Notes under the pieces: generated by a model
What the model saw: only the letters and a program-made list of their open reading frames with translations
Told to the model about the DNA's origin: nothing
Databases searched by the model: none
Part shown: positions 1-8,605 of the stretch, in pieces
How positions within the stretch are numbered: position 1 is the first letter of the stretch
How the letters are laid out: every line of letters begins with the position of its first letter
Position numbers and translations under genes: made by a program
DNA from: Candidatus Kryptoniota bacterium
GTDB taxonomy: Bacteria; Bacteroidota; Ignavibacteria; Kryptoniales; JAKASW01
Reading direction: 5' to 3'
Length of the DNA stretch: 64,000 nucleotides
Assembly (NCBI GenBank): GCA_024641705.1
Contig: JAHECO010000004.1
Coordinates: 124,001 to 188,000, forward strand

Positions 1-984
1 GTTCATCAGTCCTGCTTCGATGAGCGGGCGTGCATAATGCGGTGTCGTGGACGGGAACACCAGTACATCCAGCATCTTCACGACGGAAGGTACGTTCAAC
101 ATCGGCCCCATCATGTGAACTCGGCCCTTCAGGGACTCCTCATCGGTCGCTCTGGCGACATTCATCCGGTACTTCCTTTCACCGCTGAGCCAGCCTCGCA
201 GGAACGCAACCGCTGCGGAGTATCCTGAGCGGGTTTTCTTCTGCGGCACCACTCCCAGTATGATAAAGTGTGTGTCCGGAAATTGCCGGACTACCCTGGC
301 GGCAGCTTTCACGAACTCGAGCGTACCCTTTATGGGATGTATCCCGCCGAGCATCCCGGCGACGCGGGCGTTGCCGGGGATGACAGACGACAGCGCTGCA
401 GATCCGGAGACTTTTCCCGGGTCGAATTCACCGGGATCAATGCCGTCGTAGACCACATGAATTTTCGGCGACGGCGGAAACACCCGTGCGTCCGCATTAC
501 AGATAAATACTATGGCGTCCGAGAATTTAATGAGAAGTCTCGTAAGAATGAACCGTCGTAGCCCGATGTAACCCGGATGCAGATGCTCGAGTACGTGCAG
601 AAGGACGGGTGTTTTGCGCAGCCGGGCAGCGATTGCCACGGCCAGGAGTCCGGAGCCGTTCAGGTGGACGTAATCGAAATGGTTGCTTTTGAGAAAACGG
701 TATGCATTCAATATTGAAATGGGAAAGAGGAATAGCCGGTACAGGAACATCGGGAGATATTTGATGGGATACCACACACCGGTCGTGTGCGCGAGATGAT
801 GAATCCCTTTCCCGATGTAAGTCTCTATTCCTTCGTTCCGAAACAAATCTGCCGCCTCGCTCTCGAAGAGACACAATACATGCAGCGAGAACCTGGCACG
901 GTCGAGCGAGCGGATAAGCGTCAGGAGTGTCAGGGGAGCACCGCCTATACCTTTTCCACCGTGGACGAACAGGATACGTTTCAC
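1..984 (-). CDS. GT4-family glycosyltransferase, 3' end outside window
   Basis: The minus strand is open from a GTG at 984 to the window edge (328 codons, no stop), so the C-terminus is missing. The translation begins MKRILFVHGGKGIGGAPLTL, the usual N-terminal Rossmann start of GT-B glycosyltransferases with a glycine-rich loop. It continues with LHVLEHLHPGYIG and VVYDGIDPGEFDP, then GMLGGIHPIKGTLEFVKAA, which marks the start of the second (donor-binding) domain. It ends in VFPSTTPHYARPLIEAG, the family 4 region just before the conserved E-x7-E motif. An in-frame TGA four codons upstream limits the start. Its likely job is to transfer an activated sugar to a surface polysaccharide or glycolipid. 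The flippase-like gene upstream on the same strand supports this, but the substrate cannot be told. Confidence 0.85.
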   Translation of the reverse strand, partial: MKRILFVHGGKGIGGAPLTLLTLIRSLDRARFSLHVLCLFESEAADLFRNEGIETYIGKGIHHLAHTTGVWYPIKYLPMFLYRLFLFPISILNAYRFLKSNHFDYVHLNGSGLLAVAIAARLRKTPVLLHVLEHLHPGYIGLRRFILTRLLIKFSDAIVFICNADARVFPPSPKIHVVYDGIDPGEFDPGKVSGSAALSSVIPGNARVAGMLGGIHPIKGTLEFVKAAARVVRQFPDTHFIILGVVPQKKTRSGYSAAVAFLRGWLSGERKYRMNVARATDEESLKGRVHMMGPMLNVPSVVKMLDVLVFPSTTPHYARPLIEAGLMN

Positions 985-1110
985 GTCGATCTCATTTCAA
1001 TTCGATGAGCCTTAGCATCGATAACATTGGGCCCCTATCTTCAAGCTGACACGATCCAGGTCCGGAGAAAGCCGCTTTTCGCACGTGAGAATTGGCGCGC
1101 ATAACCATCT

Positions 1111-2643
1111 TCATCGGATCTCTCCCTTCGCTGTTATGAATCTCATAGCGTCGATTGCACTTTTGCCGGTGGCAAGCAGCCAGACCACAAGCAATACCGC
1201 GCTGATGCTGATCTGAATTATGGAATTCCCTGCCGTCAGAAAGTTTGCGATAACCATCAACGTTGCTACGAAGACGGTACCGGTCTGAACTCGAAAGAAA
1301 TCGGCATCGACGATCGGCTGGTATCTGTTCAGCAGAACCACATAAACGACAAACGCTGTCACCTGTCCGGCCGCCAGGCCGATCGGTAGCGCGTAATAAG
1401 ACACCAGGTGGACGAGAGGGAGCAATGATATTCCGAAGACGGCGATGAATGTGATGGAAGCATAGAAGAGGAATCGCCCTTTCTTTATCGCCATTGCAGA
1501 CATGCCGAGTTCTGTAGTAAGCAGCGAGGCGTAGTAAAAAGGGAAAAGGCTGAGGAACAACAGGAACATCGTGGCGACTCCGCCGGGCGGTACTTTTCCG
1601 GCGAACAGCACCCCGAACAAATTCTGGAACACCAGGACAGTCGCGAAAACAGTCCCGACGAACAGAATAACGCTGCTCCTCACCGTCTTGAGGAGGAGCC
1701 CTTTTATATCTCCAAATTTCCGCCGGGATGCGGACTCTGATGATTTTATGTAGAAGATCTGGGCAAGCGGGGAGTTTGTCGTTCCGAGAAGGACGGTTAT
1801 GATTTTGTCGGCATAGCTGTAAAGCGTCAGGAAACCCGACGGGAAGTAGGAGAGCACGGTCGTCGTCAGCGGACCACGGAGCATATGTATGATGTTCGCG
1901 CCGCGGACGGGTATGTTCTTCAGGAGGAGGTAAGAGAGGTCCTTCTGACCGAGTGGATTCGCAAATCTGGCCCCCACTTTTAACTTGCAGTAAGCGAACA
2001 CGATGACGAAAGTGAGCATTGAGGCATACACCGTCGCATACATGAGGGAGGCGACGCCGAGGTGTCCCCCGAAGACGAAGAGCGCGATCAAATTGAATAT
2101 CGGCAATATCAGATTCGTAAGGTAGGTCAGGAGCAGGAATGAATTCGCGTTCAGAGTCGAGTTCAGAATCATAGTCATGGAAGTGAATACTATGGACAAC
2201 GAAACTATGCGCAGCATCCGCACCGCTTCGTCGAATTTGGCCATGTGAAATCCGCTCGCGAATGCAGAGATGATTGCGGGGGCGAACGTGTAGATAATGA
2301 GTGTGAGAAGGAGCCCGGACAAAAGAGAGAGCGTCAGAACTCCGCCCGTAAGTCTGGTGGCATATTCGCGCCCGCGGTTCTTCGCGTCATGGTAGATCGG
2401 TATGAAAAGATCGGTCAGGAAGCCGGTCGAAAGCCCCGTGGTAAAAGTCGTTATGGCAAGGATCAGGTAGTAGATGTCGGTCGAGTCGGAAGCCCCGAAA
2501 AACCGTACTATGAGGATCTGGACGACGAAGCCCACGAGAACCGTCACAAGGTTTATTGCATTAAGAAAGAAGATCATTTCACTCGGGGCGAGGTGGTTTG
2601 TTAATCGCGCAAGCCTTTCGTTGTCTGCATCTTGTGCAGACAA
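1111..2643 (-). CDS. MurJ/Wzx-like polytopic flippase of the MOP superfamily
   Basis: The 510-residue protein is almost entirely hydrophobic helices, about 12-14 membrane segments. It opens with the MurJ/MviN-type stretch LVTVLVGFVVQILIVRFFGA followed by a charged turn (SDSTD). Length and layout fit lipid II or O-antigen flippases, which move undecaprenyl-linked glycans across the inner membrane. The neighbouring glycosyltransferase favours a polysaccharide-export role, but MurJ proper is equally possible because no other murJ is visible here. The start is uncertain. A TTG at 2643 gives the full reading, but it lies inside a 9-bp inverted repeat and has no Shine-Dalgarno, and ATG at 2577 is the alternative. 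It diverges from larE. Confidence 0.75.
   Translation of the reverse strand: MSAQDADNERLARLTNHLAPSEMIFFLNAINLVTVLVGFVVQILIVRFFGASDSTDIYYLILAITTFTTGLSTGFLTDLFIPIYHDAKNRGREYATRLTGGVLTLSLLSGLLLTLIIYTFAPAIISAFASGFHMAKFDEAVRMLRIVSLSIVFTSMTMILNSTLNANSFLLLTYLTNLILPIFNLIALFVFGGHLGVASLMYATVYASMLTFVIVFAYCKLKVGARFANPLGQKDLSYLLLKNIPVRGANIIHMLRGPLTTTVLSYFPSGFLTLYSYADKIITVLLGTTNSPLAQIFYIKSSESASRRKFGDIKGLLLKTVRSSVILFVGTVFATVLVFQNLFGVLFAGKVPPGGVATMFLLFLSLFPFYYASLLTTELGMSAMAIKKGRFLFYASITFIAVFGISLLPLVHLVSYYALPIGLAAGQVTAFVVYVVLLNRYQPIVDADFFRVQTGTVFVATLMVIANFLTAGNSIIQISISAVLLVVWLLATGKSAIDAMRFITAKGEIR
2621..2643. promoter_or_regulatory. 9-bp perfect inverted repeat between divergent flippase gene and larE
   Basis: TTGTCTGCA (2621-2629) and its exact complement TGCAGACAA (2635-2643) are separated by TCTTG. 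It has the size of a dimeric repressor operator and lies between divergent genes, overlapping the upstream start candidate of the flippase gene. A 9-bp repeat of this kind can arise about once by chance in 64 kb, so the assignment is weak. Confidence 0.3.
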
Positions 2644-2730
2644 TATAAGCCCGCGTCCCGCTTGTTACAATTTACGGTCGGTAGGGAAAGCCTTTCCATA
2701 TGGCAGCCGGAAATATTAAATTCATTTGAA

Positions 2731-3591
2731 ATGTATTATCCGAAAGAAAATATGACGGCAGAAGCCCACACAGGCAGATTGACGCAGAAGTACGACTCTC
2801 TGAGAAGATCCCTCTCTCAATATACAGCGGAAGGTTTGGTTGTAGCATTTTCCGGCGGAGTAGACAGCGGCTTCCTCGTCTGGGCGGCTGAGGAAGCAAG
2901 AAGGGAATATGGCGGTAAGGTCGTGGCGCTGACGACGAACAGCGAGAGCATGCCGAACCATGACAGAGATGATGTGAGGAAGTTCGTGGAGCGGATCGGC
3001 GTGAGGCACGTCTGGATCGAAAGCAGCGAAGTTGAAAATGCCGAATATCTGAAGAACGATTCCCTGAGGTGCTATCACTGCAAGACGGAGCTTTTCAGGA
3101 TAGCCAAAAGGGTCGCCTCTGAGAACGGCTGCAGGCGCATCGCGTACGGCTACAGCGTTTCCGACAGGTCGGACATTCGCCCCGGCCACAGGGCCGCGCT
3201 CGAGAACGATATACTCTACCCGCTGGCCGCATATGACTTCGCAAAGGACGAAATACGGGAGCTAATGCGGCTGAACGGATTCGAACTTCACGACAAGCCG
3301 TCGAGTCCGTGTCTTAGCTCGCGGATAATGAGAGGAGTGCAGATCACGAAACAGGAATTGAGAAACGTCGACGATCTTGAGGACCTGCTTCGCGAAGGGG
3401 GCATGAAGGTCTTCCGTCTCAGGGTTCACGAGATGGACGGGAAACATTTCCTGCGGCTCGAAACTGCCCCGGACGAAATGGTCCTCGCGCTCAAGCTGAA
3501 GGACAAACTTGCCGCGGAGGCAAAAGAGCGCGGCTACGTCTGGGTAACCCTGGACCTTGAGGGTTACCGGACCGGCGGCGGGACGGCGTGA
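2731..3591 (+). CDS. larE: LarE, ATP-dependent sacrificial sulfur transferase
   Basis: LarE adenylylates the carboxylates of pyridinium-3,5-biscarboxylic acid mononucleotide and turns them into thiocarboxylates, a step in making the nickel-pincer cofactor of lactate racemase-type enzymes. The PP-loop ATPase motif SGGVDSG is at about residues 41-47. Later come YGYSVSDRSDIRPG and KPSSPCLSSRI. The last contains the position of the sacrificial cysteine (C176 of the Lactobacillus enzyme), here about C194. A further C-x2-C pair (CYHC, about 114 and 117) gives the three-cysteine set known from [4Fe-4S]-dependent LarE, so this protein may recycle sulfur through a cluster. Start candidates are ATG 2731 and ATG 2752 (short N-terminus, purine-rich upstream). 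It overlaps larB at TGATG. Confidence 0.9.
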   Translation: MYYPKENMTAEAHTGRLTQKYDSLRRSLSQYTAEGLVVAFSGGVDSGFLVWAAEEARREYGGKVVALTTNSESMPNHDRDDVRKFVERIGVRHVWIESSEVENAEYLKNDSLRCYHCKTELFRIAKRVASENGCRRIAYGYSVSDRSDIRPGHRAALENDILYPLAAYDFAKDEIRELMRLNGFELHDKPSSPCLSSRIMRGVQITKQELRNVDDLEDLLREGGMKVFRLRVHEMDGKHFLRLETAPDEMVLALKLKDKLAAEAKERGYVWVTLDLEGYRTGGGTA

Positions 3592-4379
3592 TGAACGGGG
3601 AACAGCTCAGGAAGATACTCGACGATGTGAGAAGCGGGAAGCTTGACGCGGCCGGGGCGTTTGAGAAGATCAGGTACATGCCGTTTGACCTGGAAGAGAT
3701 AGTGTACGCCACCGTCGATCACGGAAGGGACCTGAGGCTCGGCCTCGGCGAGGTGGTGTACGGAGAGAGCAAGACCAAAGAGCAGATCGTCGGCATAGCG
3801 GAAAAGCTCTCGAAGTCGAAGGACCCGATACTCATCACGAGATTGTCGGATGAAAAGATGAAGGCGCTGAAGAAACACTTTCCAAAGGGGAGAGGGAATT
3901 CGGTCTCCCGAACGTTCACGGTAAATCCCATTCCGCCTAAGGGAAGGGAAAACGATGAGCCTTATATCTGTATCGTCACCGCAGGTACGAGCGACATACC
4001 GATTGCCGAGGAAGCCGCGGACGTCTGCTGCGCGATGGGAGTGGCATTCGTGAAGCTGAACGACATCGGCGTGTCCGGCGTGCATCGCGTGATGAGGAAT
4101 ATCGACGTCATGGAAAACGCGGCTGCGCTCGTTGTCATCGCCGGAATGGAGGGTGCGCTCCCAAGCGTGATAGGCGGGCTGATATCAAAGCCGATCTTCG
4201 CGGTACCTACCGACGTCGGTTACGGCGCCAACTTCAAGGGGGTGACGGCTCTTCTCAGCATGCTTTCTTCCTGTGCGCCGGGGGTCGCAGTAATGAACAT
4301 CAACGCCGGCTTCTCGGCGGCGTATGCCGCGTGCAGGGTCGTCAACGCCCTGAAAGTGTCTCACCGCGGGAATCCTTAG
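3591..4379 (+). CDS. larB: LarB, pyridinium-3,5-biscarboxylic acid mononucleotide synthase
   Basis: LarB carboxylates and hydrolyses nicotinic acid adenine dinucleotide to make the biscarboxylic mononucleotide that LarE then sulfurates. The C-terminal half is the PurE-like domain: VTAGTSDIPIAEEA, NDIGVSGVHR, AGMEGALPSVIGGL and PTDVGYG. The N-terminal half (GEVVYGESKTKEQIVGIAEKL) is the LarB-specific region. The 262-residue length is normal. ATG 3591 shares bases with the larE stop; a GTG one codon earlier is also possible. Translational coupling fits the two consecutive steps. LarC (nickel insertion) and a LarA-type apoenzyme are not in the window, so they must lie elsewhere if the pathway is complete. 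Confidence 0.92.
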   Translation: MNGEQLRKILDDVRSGKLDAAGAFEKIRYMPFDLEEIVYATVDHGRDLRLGLGEVVYGESKTKEQIVGIAEKLSKSKDPILITRLSDEKMKALKKHFPKGRGNSVSRTFTVNPIPPKGRENDEPYICIVTAGTSDIPIAEEAADVCCAMGVAFVKLNDIGVSGVHRVMRNIDVMENAAALVVIAGMEGALPSVIGGLISKPIFAVPTDVGYGANFKGVTALLSMLSSCAPGVAVMNINAGFSAAYAACRVVNALKVSHRGNP

Positions 4380-4454
4380 ACAGCCCAGACAGGTCGTGAA
4401 AGGTCATTCCCCAATCCAGGGTTTGCGTTCTGAGCTGAGGTCCGTGACCGATCT

Positions 4455-5144
4455 CTAGTCGATCGTCTCCGTAAAGACCGTGACCGGGGCGTCCGACAGC
4501 CTCGCCTTGCCGCCGCACGGCAGAAGGAACTCCTCGTGGGTGCAAACGAAATTCATTATGTAATCATCCGCTGCGTTTATGCCGTGGACTTGCAGGAGCT
4601 CATTCTCGACGCCGCCCAGATATCCGCTCAGCGGTTGGCCCGGCATCTCTCTGCGCCTTATCGTCCAGGCAGGCTCGATGATCAGCCCGAACATGACCTC
4701 GTCCGAGAAGTCCCAATGGACGGCCCTTACATCGTAGCCGATCTTTATCCTGAAGTCGTTGCGGATTGTGAAGTCGCTGTCGGGTATCATCTTGGAGCGG
4801 TTTCTGTAGATCCCGAAATAGTGCCGTCCTCTTGATCTCGCGTCGTCGACGAGTCCCTCCACGATAAGCCCCTCCGCCAGCTGGGGTGAATCTTTCAGGA
4901 CGAGCCGGGTCTCCGAAAAGCCGTCATCGGCAAACTTCTCCATCCCGATTCCGTAACCGAAGGCCTGACCTCCGTACGTGAACACCGAGCTTTCCGATTT
5001 TGAAACCCACTTTTGATACTTGAGACGATCTATATCTGCTACCTTGTTGACCTCTGCCGTCATGAACCGGATCGGTTCTTCTGGCAACTGTACCGGAAAA
5101 GCTCGATGAAAAATTCCGAGAGTCTTGTGGCTTTCTTCCATCAT
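4455..5144 (-). CDS. uncharacterised protein, 229 aa
   Basis: I do not recognise this protein. It has no signal peptide or membrane segment. It is rich in acidic residues and beta-strand-like stretches, with notable segments TYGGQAFGYGIGMEKF, DFRIKIGYDVRAVHWDFSD and VMFGLIIEPAWTIRR. The last two faintly recall the N-terminal/linker strands of prokaryotic Argonaute-like proteins, but no PIWI catalytic domain is present and I do not assign that. Two cysteines (VCTHEE, PCGGK) sit near the C-terminus. The start ATGATG at 5144 has a GGAGG a few bases upstream, supporting a real gene. It is monocistronic and convergent with larB. Confidence 0.6.
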   Translation of the reverse strand: MMEESHKTLGIFHRAFPVQLPEEPIRFMTAEVNKVADIDRLKYQKWVSKSESSVFTYGGQAFGYGIGMEKFADDGFSETRLVLKDSPQLAEGLIVEGLVDDARSRGRHYFGIYRNRSKMIPDSDFTIRNDFRIKIGYDVRAVHWDFSDEVMFGLIIEPAWTIRRREMPGQPLSGYLGGVENELLQVHGINAADDYIMNFVCTHEEFLLPCGGKARLSDAPVTVFTETID

Positions 5145-5360
5145 AAACCCTCCGTCTTATGTTGCTTCAAGTTAACCCTTTTCACGAAAACTCCTAATCC
5201 ACATGATCTGCGGGTCGTTCCGATCCCGGCAATCTCCGTAGTTTTCCAATTTTCAAAATAATACGGGGCGTAAAGGTGAAGGATATCAGAGATTTATGCC
5301 TGCAGGGAACAAGCGGGGGCGGTTGAACCGTTGATATGAATGAGCGTCTAAGTTAGTGAT

Positions 5361-5389
5361 TTGACATTTGTTTTGGTTTTGTTTAAAAT
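5361..5389 (+). promoter_or_regulatory. sigma70-like promoter for the exported protein gene
   Basis: TTGACA at 5361-5366 and TAAAAT at 5384-5389 are separated by exactly 17 bp. They lie 24 bp upstream of the ATG at 5413, which has its own GAGGAGGGT ribosome site. Spacing and boxes match the housekeeping consensus. Confidence 0.6.
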
Positions 5390-5412
5390 TTCTTGAGAAT
5401 GAGGAGGGTACG

Positions 5413-5892
5413 ATGAAGAAAATAGCCGGTCTGCTCGTTCTGATGCTCATATTCAGTTCGGTCAGCTACGCCCAGTTCAAGGAGCAGCTTTCGAACAGGA
5501 CGAGCGTCGAGAGTTCACTTTTCCGATCGGGTAACGACGACGGTGGTTCACTCTTCGGATTCTTCAACCCCGCCAATTTCTCGATGCAGCAGTCGATTTC
5601 GATGAACTACATGACGTTCGGCGGGCAGGCCCTGTCGCTCGCCACGTACACGAACAGCATGACGTACAGGATCAGCCAGCCTCTGACCCTGAGGGCCGAC
5701 GTAAGCTTGATGAGCTCGCCTTACAGCACGCTCGGTAACAGTTTCGCGAAGAGCATAAACGGCATTTACCTGACCAGGGCGGAGTTAAACTATCATCCGA
5801 CAAAAGATTTTTCGATAGATGTGCAGTTCAACCAGAATCCTTTATACAGGTATTACAACCCATACTACTATTACGGCCCGCTGGGATGGTAA
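5413..5892 (+). CDS. exported hypothetical protein, probable beta-rich outer-membrane or periplasmic protein
   Basis: ATG 5413 follows a strong Shine-Dalgarno (GAGGAGGGT) and a consensus-like promoter. Residues 1-21 form a classical signal peptide (MKK, hydrophobic core, SVSYAQ) with cleavage likely after Ala-Gln. The 138-residue mature part is rich in Ser, Asn, Tyr and Phe, with alternating strands such as QSISMNYMTFGG, LTLRADVSLMSS and AELNYHPTKDFSIDVQF. It ends in a tyrosine-rich tail (RYYNPYYYYGPLGW). This resembles small outer-membrane-associated proteins of Bacteroidota/Ignavibacteria. The function is unknown. It precedes the LytR_C-rsfS-argS group in the same direction with a 116-bp gap. 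Confidence 0.75.
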   Translation: MKKIAGLLVLMLIFSSVSYAQFKEQLSNRTSVESSLFRSGNDDGGSLFGFFNPANFSMQQSISMNYMTFGGQALSLATYTNSMTYRISQPLTLRADVSLMSSPYSTLGNSFAKSINGIYLTRAELNYHPTKDFSIDVQFNQNPLYRYYNPYYYYGPLGW

Positions 5893-6008
5893 GAGCTTAT
5901 AGGGCAATTTGAAGCGAAGTTCACGTCTGTTAAATCCCCTTTCAGGTACGGCGCTGCCGGCAAGTCTCAGGTTTTCATCCAACCCAATCGGCACTTACTC
6001 CTCAGTTG

Positions 6009-6497
6009 ATGAAGAGGCGTAGGGGAAACACGAGATTATCCGCAGGCGCCTCGAGGTTAGTGTCGGCATCGGTGCTCGTGGTAGTAGTGGTGTTTGCGGG
6101 GGTTCTGATCTACTCCATGGTGGATCGGCTTCTCGTGCACCCGCCGGCGGAAGCCGAGCGTGCCGACGTAAATTCTCCCACGAAGATCGAGAAGGTGATC
6201 CAGATCAGCGTGCGCAACGAATGCGGGGCGAAGGATGTGGCGATGGATTTTACAAATTTCCTGAGGAGAAGAGGATTCGACGTCGTCGAAACCACGAACG
6301 GTTCGATGTTCGACCGGGAATTCACCACGGTCGTGAACGCCTCCGGCAATTATGAGAACGCCTTGCGCGTTGCCGAGGCGCTCGGCGTGAAGAAAGAATA
6401 CGTCATCACCAAACTCGATCCCCAGAGTTACGTAGATGTAGAAGTGCTCATCGGAAAGGATTACGAAAATCTCAAACCAAGAACGGGCATAGAATAA
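6009..6497 (+). CDS. membrane-anchored LytR C-terminal-domain protein
   Basis: After a short basic N-terminus comes one membrane segment (about residues 17-40, VSASVLVVVVVFAGVLIYSM). A linker leads to a LytR_C domain (IQISVRNECGAKDVAMDFTN through RVAEALGVKKEYV), ending with VDVEVLIGKDYENL. The domain is known as a C-terminal appendage of LytR-CpsA-Psr proteins and also occurs alone. In FCB bacteria a stand-alone anchored copy often sits directly before rsfS, as here, with 1 bp between stop and next start. The role is unknown, probably in the envelope. ATG 6009 is chosen over the preceding TTG; no strong Shine-Dalgarno is visible. Confidence 0.75.
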   Translation: MKRRRGNTRLSAGASRLVSASVLVVVVVFAGVLIYSMVDRLLVHPPAEAERADVNSPTKIEKVIQISVRNECGAKDVAMDFTNFLRRRGFDVVETTNGSMFDREFTTVVNASGNYENALRVAEALGVKKEYVITKLDPQSYVDVEVLIGKDYENLKPRTGIE

Positions 6498-6498
6498 T

Positions 6499-6891
6499 AT
6501 GGCACAAACAAAGACCCTCCAGCGTCAGATAGCCGAGCTTGCGTTGTCGAAGAAGGCAAAGGATGTGGTCGTTATGGACCTGCGCAACGTGACGACGATG
6601 ACCGACTACTTTGTCGTATGCAGCGGAGATTCTGAAACCCAGGTCAAGGCAATTGCGGATGCTATCGCGAGCGGAATGGAAGATGTTGGAGAGAGGGCGT
6701 GGCACACGGAAGGTTTTCAGAACCTGCAATGGGTGCTGCTCGATTACGTGGATGTAGTGGTGCATGTCTTCCACAAAGACGCGAGGACATTTTACGGTTT
6801 GGAGAAGCTGTGGGGTGACGCGAAGATGCAGAAGGTCGCCGATAGAAAACCCAGGACCGCGAAGGCAGCGAAGAAACCGGCGGAGAAATGA
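6499..6891 (+). CDS. rsfS: ribosome silencing factor RsfS
   Basis: RsfS binds protein L14 of the large ribosomal subunit and blocks joining with the small subunit when nutrients are scarce. The family core is clear: VVVMDLRNVTTMTDYFVVCSG, QVKAIADAI, and WVLLDYVDVVVHVFHKDARTFYGLEKLWGDA. Length is 130 residues, with a lysine/proline-rich tail after the conserved domain (KPRTAKAAKKPAEK). It follows the LytR_C gene by one base, and its last four bases (ATGA) overlap the argS start, so the three genes are probably one transcript. Confidence 0.95.
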   Translation: MAQTKTLQRQIAELALSKKAKDVVVMDLRNVTTMTDYFVVCSGDSETQVKAIADAIASGMEDVGERAWHTEGFQNLQWVLLDYVDVVVHVFHKDARTFYGLEKLWGDAKMQKVADRKPRTAKAAKKPAEK

Positions 6892-8540
6892 AAGAATATC
6901 TGAGGACGCGAATATTATCGGCGCTGGAAAAAGCCGGCCTCGTGGTGCCGGTGGAAATTTCATTCGAGAAGCCGAAGGCGGAATCTCACGGCGACCTGTC
7001 CACAAATTTTGCTCTGCTTGCCGCGAAGGAGCTGAAGATGAAGCCGCGCGACGTGGCGATGAAAGTCGTCGCAGTGCTGGAAACCGATCCGGACCTGGTT
7101 GAGAAAACAGAAGTAGCTGGACCGGGTTTCATAAATTTCAAGTTCACGGACAAGTATTTCCTTTCTTTTGTCGACAGGGTTCTCGATGCCGGCGAAAACT
7201 TCGGTAGGTCGGCCGCGGCGGCAGGCAAGAAGACGCAGGTCGAGTTCGTAAGCGCGAACCCCACCGGCCCCCTGACGGTGGGACACGGAAGGAACGCGGT
7301 CTTCGGCGACACGGTCGCAAACATTCTGCAGTGGACCGGACATGACGTGACGCGCGAGTACTACTTCAACAATGCCGGCCGGCAAATGCGCGTCCTCGGA
7401 AATTCCGTCAAGCTGAGGTATCTCGAGATCCTCGGCGAGAAAGTCGATTTCCCGGAAGATCATTACCAGGGCAATTACATACGCGATATCGCGCAGCACC
7501 TCTTCGACGAACATGGATCCTCACTCGCCGGCGAGCCGCCCGAAGGAGTCTTCAAAGACAGGGCCGAGCAGGAAATATTCGAAGACATCAAGCAAAGCCT
7601 CGGCAGACTTGGGATCAAGTTCGACGTATTCTACAACGAGAATTCGCTGTACGAGACCGGAAAGATAAAAGAAGTCATCGCGGCGCTCGACTTGGCCGGG
7701 CTTACTTACGAGAAGGACGGGGCGAAGTGGTTCAAGGCAACTGCCGCAGGCGGGGAACAGGACAAGGTGATCGTAAAGAGCACGGGCGAACCGACGTACC
7801 GGCTTCCGGACATCGCCTATCATATAGAGAAGTTCCGCCGCGGGTTCGAACTCGTCGTTGATATTTTCGGTTCCGATCATATCGCGACTTACCCGGACGT
7901 TTTGCTCGCGCTGAAGTCGCTCGGCCACGATACCGAGAAGATTAAGGTATTGATCCACCAGTTTGTCACCATATTCCAGAACGGCGAAGTCGTCAAAATG
8001 TCGACGCGGAAGGCGAACTTCATCACGCTCGACGAGCTGATAGACTGGGTAGGCGCCGATGCGGTCAGGTTCTTCTTCCTCATGAGGAACATCGGCACGC
8101 ACCTGAACTTCGACATAGACCTGGCCAAGAAGCAAAGCGAAGAAAACCCCGTCTTCTACCTCCAGTACGCTCACGCCAGGATCGCCAGCATCCTGAGGTT
8201 TGCGGAGGAGGAAGGGGTACCTCTCAGCGAGGTGATATCCGGCGGGAAGAAGAATTTCGATATTGCGCTGTTGAAGGAGAAGGAAGAGATCGAGCTGTCC
8301 AAAACGCTCGGCAATTTCCCCGAAGTGGTGGATGCGGCGGCGTCGACTTTCGAGCCGCACAGGATTATCAATTATCTCCAGGAAGTCGCGGAAGCCTTCC
8401 ACCGCTTCTATCATGTACACCGCGTCGTGATTCCGGAAAAAGATCTGGCAGCTTCGAGGCTTGCTTTGTGCCTGGCCACAAAAACTGTTCTGGCCAACGG
8501 ATTCAAGATATTGGGAATATCGGCGCCAGAGAGGATGTGA
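6888..8540 (+). CDS. argS: arginyl-tRNA synthetase
   Basis: This is a class I synthetase that charges tRNA-Arg. It has an N-terminal ArgRS additional domain (about 1-90, with ESHGDLSTNFALLAAK), the HIGH-like motif LTVGHGRN at about 129-136 preceded by EFVSANPTGP, and the KMSKS-like KMSTRKANFITLDEL near residue 370. A C-terminal DALR anticodon-binding domain ends in LANGFKILGISAPERM. The 550-residue length is normal. Its last 43 codons have a second, diverged version 1.1 kb downstream (9547-9689), starting at an identical 16-base stretch. The current 3' end may therefore have been brought in by an inserted element. Confidence 0.97.
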   Translation: MKEYLRTRILSALEKAGLVVPVEISFEKPKAESHGDLSTNFALLAAKELKMKPRDVAMKVVAVLETDPDLVEKTEVAGPGFINFKFTDKYFLSFVDRVLDAGENFGRSAAAAGKKTQVEFVSANPTGPLTVGHGRNAVFGDTVANILQWTGHDVTREYYFNNAGRQMRVLGNSVKLRYLEILGEKVDFPEDHYQGNYIRDIAQHLFDEHGSSLAGEPPEGVFKDRAEQEIFEDIKQSLGRLGIKFDVFYNENSLYETGKIKEVIAALDLAGLTYEKDGAKWFKATAAGGEQDKVIVKSTGEPTYRLPDIAYHIEKFRRGFELVVDIFGSDHIATYPDVLLALKSLGHDTEKIKVLIHQFVTIFQNGEVVKMSTRKANFITLDELIDWVGADAVRFFFLMRNIGTHLNFDIDLAKKQSEENPVFYLQYAHARIASILRFAEEEGVPLSEVISGGKKNFDIALLKEKEEIELSKTLGNFPEVVDAAASTFEPHRIINYLQEVAEAFHRFYHVHRVVIPEKDLAASRLALCLATKTVLANGFKILGISAPERM

Positions 8541-8605
8541 GGAATTCGAGATGAGCGCGGCACAGTCGTGTCTCTCCCGAGAATTCCGGGGCGCCGGGCT
8601 GCGGC

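Noticed and set aside
2632-2730. Longer LarE starting at GTG 2632
   Set aside because: The extra residues overlap the divergent start region and the inverted repeat and do not resemble any LarE N-terminus.
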